Assembly: GCF_032118995.1 (NCBI RefSeq)
Contig: NC_092660.1
Coordinates: 6,835,501 to 6,899,500, forward strand
DNA length: 64,000 bases
Direction of reading: 5' to 3'
Source: Asterias amurensis
Lineage: Eukaryota; Echinodermata; Asteroidea; Forcipulatida; Asteriidae
The notes beneath the pieces were generated by a model, which saw only the letters and a program-made list of their open reading frames with translations, had not been told where the DNA came from and did not search any database. Each line of letters starts with the position of its first letter. The stretch's first letter is position 1. The translations under genes were made by a program, and so were the position numbers. Below, in pieces: positions 33,001 to 44,200 of this stretch.

Positions 33001-36000
33001 AATTAACTTGACACAAACACATTACAATTGACAGAATAAGGTTGCCAGCCAAAATGCCCTTCCACATGTATACGTGTCGTGTACATTACCATCTATGACT
33101 GGTATCCTGTTTATTTTTGCTGAGCAGTTAACAATGATATTTGTTTAAGCAGAGAAGTCAACTTGTAACACCTCTCAGTCAGTAGATGTATAGCCTTCAC
33201 ATTTACAGTTTTATGTTCTGTTTCTGATTGCAGGCTGTGTTTACAAGCAGATTATTCCCTGGTTCCACCATGATGGGTACCGGTCTCACTCCAGAAGGCA
33301 TAAATCAAAATGATGTCATGTTCGCATTCATGAACGACCTTGCATGGCGCAATGCTCCTGTAAATATCACAGCATGGTGAGCATAGAATGATAGTGATTA
33401 GCTAGGAAACAATTGCATGCCTAATGAAAGATAACTTTCCATTTTAGATTTGGTTTTGAGCATTTATGGGGTTTGATAGTGGTTGGGGTGCAAGTGTGGG
33501 CTATATATAGAAAGGTTTGCGGTAACACCATGTAATGACTATCTCTAATGAGTTGGGGTGGTTCTGAAAAAAACCGTTGGTTTCAACTCTTGAAAAGTGG
33601 TGAAACCAACGGTTCTTTTCAGAACCACCCCAACTCATTTAGAGATAGTCATTACATGGTGTTACCGCAAGCCTTTCTATATCGTATTTCCACCATGCAA
33701 AGTGTGGGCTAGTAAGACATAACTTGTGGTATGTAATAGCCTAGCGGTTAAGAGCGCCAGACTCAAGCGGTGGTGTTTCTGATCAGAGTCATGACACCTG
33801 TGTCTTAAGGTAAGCACTTGACCATGATGCTTTGTCCTTGGGATGGGGCGTAAAGCCATTGGTCCTGTGTGTTGTGAACGCACATAAAAATACCCCGTGC
33901 ACTTATCATAAAGAGAAGGGGTTCGCCCCAGGGTTCCTGGTTTGATTGGCAACATATTGCACCACAGCACCTTGTAAAACTTTACATGATGCTATGTAAA
34001 ATGAGTAGGTCTTATAATTCAACTGTAGTCCCACATACCCTGCAGGAACAAAACTGAATACTGAAGTGTTTTGAAAGTCACTGAGAGACAGATATGAGCA
34101 CTATATAAGAAGCCACTATTATTAAAATAATGAGTAGAGTAGATGACCTTACCTTTCAATCCAAACCAGACCTTTTCAGAGGCATAAACAAGTACAAACA
34201 AATACATATCCATTTGTAGAAAAAAAGAGGGGAAAGGGATTCAGGGAAAGATCCAGAAAAAAGCTAGCCACTTTTATTAACATTGATATTATTGTGTATT
34301 AAAAAAAACATTTATTTGTGCACTTATTGGCCATTGTTAGACCTCTGAGATGATGGCCAAATACAAGCTGTCTATTTACTATGTTTGACTTTCATATTTG
34401 ATTGTATTTCTCAGGATTGATTCTTACGCAGTCAGACGCTATGGATCATTTTCCATTCATACACAAGCTGCATGGAGGATTCTTAAAGACACGATCTACA
34501 ACTTAGTGGAGGGGATCCCAAATCACAACCACAATGCCCTAGTTTTGAGGCCCTCATTAACCAGTCAGCCAGCTGTGAGTCATTCATAATTGTTTTGGTC
34601 TTCAATTTTGGTTAAAGGCAATGGACACTATTGGTAATTGCTCAAAATAATGGTTAGCATAAAAAAATACTTGGTATTACGAGCAATGGAGAGCTGTTGA
34701 TAGTAAAACACATTGTGAGAAACGGCTCCCTCTGAGCAACGTCGTTTTCGAAAAAGAAGTCATTTCTCACTAAAATATTTGAATTTGATTTCAAGACCTC
34801 AGAAAATTAAATTTTGAGGTCTCGAATTCAAGCATCTGAAACCACACAAATTCGTGTGACAAGGGTGTTTTTTCTTCCACTATTATCTCGCAACTTCGAC
34901 AACCAATTGAGTCCAAATTTTCACAGGTTTGTTACATGTTGAGATACACCAAGTGAGAAGACTGGTCTCTGACAATTACCAAAGGTGTCCAGTGTTTTTA
35001 AATGTGGCAAAGACCAGTGTTCTCACTTAGTGTATCCTAATAAATGCATACAATAACAAACCTGTGAAAATTTGGACTCAATTGGTAGACAAATTGCAAG
35101 AGAATAGTGGAAAAACACCCTTTTCGCATAGCATAAGTTGTATGCTTTCAGATGCCTTGAATTTGAGACCCAAGCTGAGGTCTCTAATTAAATTTTAGGG
35201 AATCAACTTCTTAGGGAATCAACTTTTCTTATTTATTTATAAAGTGTTTTTTCGCCATTTTCAAGAAAGCATTTAGTGATGTATGATGTGCTTGTAAAAT
35301 ATCATTCGTTTAATTTTTCTTGGATTTATATAATTACCCTTTTGACCGTTTACTGCATGTAAATTTTGATGTTGTAATTTCTAATGTACTTATTATTCTT
35401 GTGTAATTTTTTCTTTGAATTTTTATGTAATAACCCCTCGAACAGACTAGTCCTGGTGAGAGTGCAATACAAATTTAATAAATTATTATTATTGTTGTAG
35501 GTATGGTATGATTGGACAGAAATTGCTCAGGCTTGGCTGCTTATGATTAATGCATCAGTGGAACTGGGTAGCAGTGACCTCTTCAGGTACTGATTATAGT
35601 AGGCCTGCAATGCTAATTGTGAGGAGTCTGGGCTATATACCGTATTGAATAACCCCGTTGTTGCTATAGAAGTGGCCATCTTGTTGGGCAAACCGTATGT
35701 ACGTCTAAACACGTACCTCAATGAAGCATGCAACAGGCAGTGTTCCGGGCTTTACTTATACGACACCAGCACTTACAAGCACATGCGCACTAATGCCATG
35801 TTGTAGGGCAGATATTTTAACGGTGACGGCTAATTCAATACAGTCTATTTTTGTAGAAAAATTTTAAAAATGTCAAAAGCATGACTGATACTTGGCTGAA
35901 GCAGTTAAGATGATTGCCTCCAAGGCCATGCCCCCTTGGTGCCCCCTAAGATTTTTCTGGTAGAAGTTTACATGTTCGTTATAGAGATGCCTTTACAATT

Positions 36001-38222
36001 GGAAAACAGGAGTTACTTGATATGAGCAGGGGCCAGGGCTAGGTCATAAATTGTTGTTATTTATTTAGCAGAAAAATATTGTTTACAAAAATGTGTTTGC
36101 AAATTCAAAATCTTCAGGGAACTAGCCACAAGAGGTGTACACTACATTGTATATTGGCTGGTAACCTATTTGTGCAAAGCAAGATTTGTAAATGTTGTGT
36201 TTGAGAGTTTTATGAAATTGGCTGATGTTGAATAGCTGCTGAACACCAACATTTGGAGAGAAATTTACAGAGGTTTACTTAGCAGATAAAGGTCACCAGT
36301 ATGCCCACCGTTTAACCTTGCATATAGCTGACTCCCTGCCTAACTTTGCCTTGCAAATAAATTTGGTTTTAAGCGATATTTTTAGCTGAACAGTTTACGG
36401 AATGAGGCTTTTTCTTTCGCCTCAGGTATGACCTGGTGGACGTTGGACGTCAAGTGCTTCAGGACCTCTCCAATGTCTACTATCAAAGATTCCTGGCAGC
36501 TTATACTGCAAGAAACATATCATATGCGAGGTAAGGGGCTGAGGGCCATGTTTTTTAGTGGAAGGATCTGACATATGCGAGGTAAGGCGGTGAGGGCCAT
36601 GTTTTTTAGTGGAAGGATTTGACATATGCGAGGTAAGGCGGTGAGGGCCGTGTTTTTTAGTGGAAGGATCTGACATATGCGAGGTAAGGGGGTGAGGGCC
36701 ATGCTTTTTAGTGGAAGGATCTGACATATGCGAAGTAAGGGGGTGAGGGCCATGTTTTTTAGTGGAAGGATCTGACATATGCGAGGTAAGGGGGTGAGGG
36801 CCATGTTTTTTAGTGGAAGGATCTGACATATGCGAGGTAAGGGGGTGAGGGCCATGTTTTTTAGTGGAAGGATCTGACATATGCGAGGTAAGGGGGTGAG
36901 GGCCATGTTTTTTATTGGAAGGATTTGACATATGCGAGGTAAGGGGGTGAGGGCCATGTTTTTTAGTGGAAGGATCTGACATATGCGAGGTAAGGGGGTG
37001 AGGGCCATGTTTTTTAGTCAAAGGATCTGACTTGAGGAGAGACAAGAGGAAGTGAGTGGGTCGATTTGGTTAACCGGGCCTCGATCTTTCCTTTTTTAAA
37101 TTTGTACAGATTCACATTTCATCCATTTATTGTATTTATTATTTTGCTATTTTTCCCCATTTCATCTTGTCTGGTTGATGTTTCTGCTTACATTTAACAA
37201 TTAGGGGCCTTAGTTTTAATACGATGGTTCTTGTATATCGTTTCGTGTATTGCTTTTACTTGCCATCTTTTGTTTAAATTTTCACTACAATTTTAGACAA
37301 TTTTTGTGTAATGTATAGTATGTGAGTTTTTACTTGTATTATCCTTCAACCCACCACATTATCTATAACATAATTTTTTAATTCAGCCCAAGCCTACATC
37401 CTAACACTGTTGAGTTTGCCATATGACACTACAGAAGCCATGAAGATTCACTACTTATATATTTTTCTTCAGCTGCGCCACGCATCTGGAACTCTCTACC
37501 ACTTAATCTTAGATCTTATCTTTGTGCCACAAAATTCAAATCTCTCCTCAAATCTTATCTTATGTCAAAGGTTTTCAAGGACTAATTTTGTTGTGTTTTG
37601 TTGTGTTTTTCTTATGTTTTGTTTTTGGTTTTTACTGCACCTTGAACACACAGCATGGTGGATGTTTCACATTACAGGTCTTTATTTTTTATTCATGTTA
37701 TCTCTTTCCTCACAATCAGTGCCAATCTGAACAAGTTCCTTGATGTACTGTTGGATATGGATGCTCTCCTGGGAACCGATTCTCACTGGCTGCTAGGTAA
37801 CTGGCTGGAGTCGGCCAAGGCACTGGGTACAACAGTTAAGGTTCGTTTATTTGCCATTATTAGGTTTAATTCTACGATCCCTTGAAAATGATTCAATGGC
37901 TGTTATCGTTGATTTGTGCATTTTCCTTTTATCGTTTGTTTTCACTGGTTTCATTTTAAATATTTTTCTGTTGTGGATGTAAGGGTAACTTTTTCAGGAT
38001 CTTTATATTTTTTCATGGTTTTTACTGTTGTGATTGATTGCTTATCTGTATACTTTTACCTTTATTGTTTAAGGATCACATTATGTGGATCTTAATTTTG
38101 ACCTTTTCATGATTTATTATATTTCGTGGTTTAATGTTATAGTATTTCTGTTTGTAAAGCACCTGGGAGCATTTTTTTAAATGGATTTGGCGATATATAA
38201 ATGTCTTTTATTGTTTTAATTC

Positions 38223-38255
<33 letters not shown>

Positions 38256-41200
38256 GGTAAACATACTCAAAAGTTTCAACTCTTGCTAGTACCCATTTTC
38301 ACACTACTCGATTCCCAAAGGTTAATAACGGCCTGCCTTTTCACACTATAAAATCGCTTTACCCTGGGTCTTCCCCTGGTCTGCCCCAGGTGTTCCCCTG
38401 GTCTTCCCCTGGTCTTCCTTGCGTCTTTTCCCGGTCTTCCCCTGGTCTTCCCCGGGTCTGCCCCGGCGGGGCTAAAGCCAAAAGTATCGTTTGTGTGACA
38501 GGACGGAATTTGATGTAGTATTTTCAGTGCATAATAGAACCATTAAAACACAAATTAATTTAGGGTGTGTAAACACGGAACCAACTGACCCAAGCAAGCT
38601 CCCCAAAAATATTGAATAGTATTTAGTTTGTTGCCATAGTAACACAAATTTATTCGCGCGACAGGACGGATCGATAGAAACATGAGTTTGAAACATTCAA
38701 TTATCTTTTTAATTTTTATCAAATTTAATGCAACTAAATTCATTGTTTTATTTTATAATCAAGTATACCCTAACATACAGAAAAAGAATAATTTTTGCAT
38801 GTTTTTTTTTTTCAATTACTGGAGGATTAATTATGATATACATGCGACAGGAGAGAAATGTGACAGGACGGAATTTCGTTCACATGGTTTTAATCAACTA
38901 TAACCATTATATAAATGAGTCTAATTAAATTAAATTAATCCATTTTAAGCCAGTGTATAAATAATCATATAAAAACAAAACATACAATGGGAAACTGACT
39001 AAATAATTCTGTCCTGTCGCACTTGTTTTCCATCCTGTCGCACCCATTTCCGTCCTGTCGCACTTTTTTTTGTCCTGATATGAACACTACGGATTGCCTC
39101 ATTAGGTTAATTGGAGGAATTAACTGGTCCTCCCCCGGTTATCCCCTGGTCTGCCCTTGGTCTGCCCCCTTTCTTCCCCTGGTATGCCCGCAGTCTTCCC
39201 CTGGTCTTCCCCCGGTCATCCCCTGGGGCCAATTTCAAAGAGCTGCTTAAGCAAAAAAATTGCTTAAGCACGAAAACAGCTCGCTTATTTTACACATGTT
39301 ACTGGCCAAAATGTTATGCCATATACATTGATTGTGACTGGTATTAAGCTGTTGTTCACTTAGCATAACAATTGAGTGTAGTCTTGGCCGGTAATCTGAT
39401 TTTACTAAGCAAGGATTTTTTTGCCTAAGCAAAATTTTTTGCTTAAGCAGCTCTATGAAATTGGGCCCTGGTCTGCCCCTGGTCTGCCCCCAGTCTTCCC
39501 CTGGTCTTCCCCCGGTCTTCCCCTGGTCTTCCCCTGGTCTTCCCCCGGTCTTCTCCTGGTCTTCCCCCTGGTCTTCCCCCGGTCTTCTCCTGGTCTTCCC
39601 CCTGGTCTGCCCCCGGTCTTCTCCTGGTCTGCCCCCGGTTGCCCCTGGTCCCTCCCCTGGTCTTCCCCTGGTCTTCCCCCTGGTCTTCTCCTGGTCTGCC
39701 CCCAGTCTGCCCCTGGTCCCTCCCCTGGTCTTCCCCTGGTCTTCCCCCCGGTCATCTCCTGGTCTTCCCCCTGGTCTGCCCCCGGTCATCTCCTGGTCTT
39801 CCCCCTGGTCTGCCCCCGGTCTTCTCCTGGTCTGCCCCCGGTCATCTCCTGGTCTTCCCCCTGGTCTGCCCCCGGTCTTCTCCTGGTCTTCCCCCTGGTC
39901 TTCCCCCGGTCTTCTCCTGGTCTTCCCCCCTGGTCTGCCCCCGGTCTTCTCCTGGTCTGCCCCCGGTTGCCCCTGGTCCCTCCCCTGGTCTTCCCCTGGT
40001 CTTCCCCCTGGTCTTCTCCTGGTCTGCCCCCAGTCTGCCCCTGGTCCCTCCCCTGGTCTTCCCCTGGTCTTCCCCCCGGTCATCTCCTGGTCTTCCCCCT
40101 GGTCTGCCCCCGGTCATCTCCTGGTCTTCCCCCTGGTCTGCCCCCGGTCTTCTCCTGGTCTGCCCCCGGTCATCTCCTGGTCTTCCCCCTGGTCTGCCCC
40201 CGGTCTTCTCCTGGTCTGCCCCCGGTCATCTCCTGGTCTTCCCCCTGGTCTGCCCCCGGTCTTCTCCTGGTCTTCCCCCTGGTCTTCCCCCGGTCTTCTC
40301 CTGGTCTTCCCCCTGGTCTGCCCCCGGTCTTCTCCTGGTCTGCCCCCGGTTGCCCCTGGTCCCTCCCCTGGTCTTCCCCTGGTCTTCCCCCTGGTCTTCT
40401 CCTGGTCTGCCCCCAGTCTGCCCCTGGTCCCTCCCCTGGTCTTCCCCTGGTCTTCCCCCCGGTCATCTCCTGGTCTTCCCCCTGGTCTGCCCCCGGTCAT
40501 CTCCTGGTCTTCCCCCTGGTCTGCCCCCGGTCTTCTCCTGGTCTGCCCCCGGTCATCTCCTGGTCTTCCCCCTGGTCTGCCCCCGGTCTTCTCCTGGTCT
40601 TCCCCCTGGTCTTCCCCCGGTCTTCTCCTGGTCTTCCCCCTGGTCTGCCCCCGGTCTTCTCCTGGTCTGCCCCCGGTTGCCCCTGGTCCCTCCCCTGGTC
40701 TTCCTCTGGTCTTCCCCCCGGTCATCCCCTGGGGCCAATTTCAAAGAGCTGCTTAAGCAAAAAAATTGCTTAAGCACGAAAACAGCTCGCTTATTTTACA
40801 CATGTTACTGGCCAAAATGTTATGCCATATACATTGATTGTGACTGGTATTAAGCTGTTGTTCACTTAGCATAACAATTGAGTGTAGTCTTGGCCGGTAA
40901 TCTGATTTTACTAAGCAAGGATTTTTTTGCCTAAGCAAAATTTTTTGCTTAAGCAGCTCTATGAAATTGGGCCCTGGTCTGCCCCTGGTCTGCCCCCAGT
41001 CTTCCCCTGGTCTTCCCCCGGTCTTCCCCTGGTCTTCCCCTGGTCTTCCCCCGGTCTTCTCCTGGTCTTCCCCCTGGTCTTCCCCCGGTCTTCTCCTGGT
41101 CTTCCCCCTGGTCTGCCCCCGGTCTTCTCCTGGTCTGCCCCCGGTTGCCCCTGGTCCCTCCCCTGGTCTTCCCCTGGTCTTCCCCCTGGTCTTCTCCTGG

Positions 41201-44200
41201 TCTGCCCCCAGTCTGCCCCTGGTCCCTCCCCTGGTCTTCCCCTGGTCTTCCCCCCGGTCATCTCCTGGTCTTCCCCCTGGTCTGCCCCCGGTCATCTCCT
41301 GGTCTTCCCCCTGGTCTGCCCCCGGTCTTCTCCTGGTCTGCCCCCGGTCATCTCCTGGTCTTCCCCCTGGTCTGCCCCCGGTCTTCTCCTGGTCTTCCCC
41401 CTGGTCTTCCCCCGGTCTTCTCCTGGTCTTCCCCCTGGTCTGCCCCCGGTCTTCTCCTGGTCTGCCCCCGGTTGCCCCTGGTCCCTCCCCTGGTCTTCCC
41501 CTGGTCTTCCCCCTGGTCTTCTCCTGGTCTGCCCCCAGTCTGCCCCTGGTCCCTCCCCTGGTCTTCCCCTGGTCTTCCCCCCGGTCATCTCCTGGTCTTC
41601 CCCCTGGTCTGCCCCCGGTCATCTCCTGGTCTTCCCCCTGGTCTGCCCCCGGTCTTCTCCTGGTCTGCCCCCGGTCATCTCCTGGTCTTCCCCCTGGTCT
41701 GCCCCCGGTCTTCTCCTGGTCTTCCCCCTGGTCTTCCCCCGGTCTTCTCCTGGTCTTCCCCCTGGTCTGCCCCCGGTCTTCTCCTGGTCTGCCCCCGGTT
41801 GCCCCTGGTCCCTCCCCTGGTCTTCCTCTGGTCTTCCCCCCGGTCATCTCCTGGTCTTCCCCCTGGTCTGCCCCCGGTCATCTCCTGGTCTTCCCCCTGG
41901 TCTGCCCCCGGTCTTCTCCTGGTCTGCCCCCGGTCATCTCCTGGTCTTCCCCCTGGTCTGCCCCCGGTCTTCTCCTGGTCTGCCCCCGGTCTTCTCCTGG
42001 TCTGCCCCCGGTCATCTCCTGGTCTTCCCCCTGGTCTGCCCCCGGTCTTCTCCTGGTCTGCCCCCGGTCATCTCCTGGTCTTCCCCCTGGTCTGCCCCCG
42101 GTCATCTCCTGGTCTTCCCCCTGGTCTGCCCCTGGTCTTCTCCTGGTCTGCCCCCGGTCATCTCCTGGTCTTCCCCCTGGTCTGCCCCCGGTCTTCTCCT
42201 GGTCTGCCCCCGGTCATCTCCTGGTCTTCCCCCTGGTCTGCCCCCGGTCTTCTTCTGGTCTGCCCCCGGTCTTCTCCTGGTCTGCCCCCGGTCATCTCCT
42301 GGTCTTCCCCCTGGTCTGCCCCCGGTCATCTCCTGGTCTTCCCCCTGGTCTGCCCCCGGTCTTCTCCTGGTCTGCCCCCGGTCATCTCCTGGTCTTCCCC
42401 CTGGTCTGCCCCCGGTCTTCTTCTGGTCTGCCCCCGGTCTTCTCCTGGTCTGCCCCCGGTCATCTCCTGGTCTTCCCCCTGGTCTGCCCCCGGTCTTCCC
42501 CCTGGTCTGCCCCCGGTCTTCTCCTGGTCTGCCCCCGGTCATCTCCTGGTCTTCCCCCTGGTCTGCAACCGGTCTTCCCCTGGTCTTCCCCTGGTCTTCC
42601 CCTGGTCTTCCCCGGTCTGCCACCAAATGGGCTTACCCCGGGGAATAGCCACACCCTTGCTCCGGAGTAGGGGTGAGCGGTAAAACCATGAAGTATTCTT
42701 GTGCAGCCAGGAACCCGTGGTAAGGACCTAGGCGGGACAGTGTGAAAATGCCTCGGGTTTACCGTGTGGTCAAACGAATCACGAGCCTCCCCAGGGCTGT
42801 CCATGGGGATAAGAGTTACAGTGTGAAAAGGGCCACTATTCCCCTACTCGAACTTAACGATCATCCCCAAGATTCTACTATTTTTTTAAGACTAGAGATC
42901 ATTTTTATATGCTGCACCGTTTCTTTGGAATAGTCTTCCTGTGCATATTTGCCAGGCTAGTTCTTTACAATTTTTAAAGTCTCTGTTAAAAAAATCATTT
43001 GTTTGAAGCTGCTTATTTATGATCTGCTCATTTGTCATTGCGTCTTTCTCTCATTGTTTATTTGTTTTTCATGTGTATAGAGGCTTTTCGCGTTAGGTGC
43101 TTTACAAATGTCTTTATTGTTATTGTTATTATTGATATTTTAATACTAATAGCCAGGCCTATTTATTTCCAGAATTTGTCTAAAGTTTCAGAATTGTTAT
43201 CACAGATCAATGCGTTTAAAGATACGTATTTGTCATTTGTAAAACTTGGCTATGTACTGTTCCCAAACACCTTTTCCGTCCTCAAGTGGTAATGTAGTAA
43301 GTCTGAAAATCCTGTAAGAATACAAATGTTATATGAAATATAGCCTTGAGAACTTGATGTAAGTTAAAAGTTTCAAGTCTCCATATTTGTTTAGGATTAA
43401 TTTGGTTCGTCTGTTTTTCACAATTTGGTGTATATATTTGTCCTAATGATTTTATTATTAAGCACTATGATCATACTCCTTGGAATAGCGCTATACTGGA
43501 GCACTGTTTATTAGTATTTATTATTCTATTTATTCCTTTCAGGAGCAGAAATGGTTGCAGTATAATGCACGGTGCCAGATTACCATATGGGGTCCCCACG
43601 CTGAGATTAATGATTATGCAAATAAACAGTGGGCTGGCCTCGTGAAATCGTGAGTATTCACCTCATTAACTGCCTTCAACTCTGCATATCACTCATATTT
43701 TGCCTGTAGACATCTGCATTTAAAGGGACACGTTGACTTGGATCAGGTGAGTTGGTCTATGAAAAGCGTTTGAAACTGTGTTATAAAATGCATGCCTCGA
43801 AATTGCATGGTTTTTGAACTAACATGGTTGGCCATTTTGTTGGTCAAGTTTTTGACGCCATAAAATGGCCGACTTGGTTAGTTCGCAAAATAAAAGGAAA
43901 ACCACACAAAATCATTATATTCTATTTTTAAAACATCTTTCTAACCATATTGATTTCATAACAAACAGTTGCAAACGATTTTCATGGACCAACTAGACCA
44001 ATCCAAGGCAACGTGTCCCTTTAACATCTGGTTTCTTTTTTTTATAGGGTAATAGGATCATAGGGTAACTTTTTCAGGATCTTTAGGGTAAGCTTGGGCG
44101 GTTCCAGAAATTTGGGGCTCGGTTCTGACGCGGTTCCACTCTGTAATATAAAACATAAGCCGCCTGTCCCGAGCTCACACACACACAATTAAGCCGATCT

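Larger units (their letters stand above)
39119..42622 (+). repeat. C/T-rich satellite, more than 3 kb
   Basis: Built from 11-12-bp words such as GGTCTTCCCCT, GGTCTGCCCCC and GGTCATCTCCT, ordered in larger periods of about 34 bp, 325-385 bp and 1,506 bp. Satellite flanks MITE G on both sides. A seed block of the same words lies at 38370-38465. It lacks TAA, TAG and TGA in all frames on both strands, so long open frames appear everywhere; it is intronic to NAGLU and not coding. Confidence 0.95.
38287..42838. mobile_element. Possible 4.5-kb composite element hosting the satellite
   Basis: Left end TAGTACCCATTTTCACACTA; right end reverse complement TAGTGGCCCTTTTCACACTG. A second TTTTCACACT lies about 40-80 bp inside each end (38337 and 42738). 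Between the ends are satellite blocks, a nested GACAGGACGGAA element and two copies of MITE G. No target duplication is clear, so the element boundaries are inferred. Confidence 0.45.

Noticed and set aside
36422..37045. 207-codon reverse-strand frame of a 17-residue repeat
   Set aside because: It is the reverse reading of the 51-bp minisatellite. The forward strand carries a NAGLU exon and its splice donor at this place.
36520..42622. CRISPR-like arrays (regular repeats)
   Set aside because: Units are contiguous with no unique spacers, and the genome is eukaryotic.
39421..42683. Several 400-570-codon open frames on + and 200-360-codon frames on -
   Set aside because: They are stop-free readings of the C/T-rich satellite in all frames, lie in a NAGLU intron and consist only of the repeat words.
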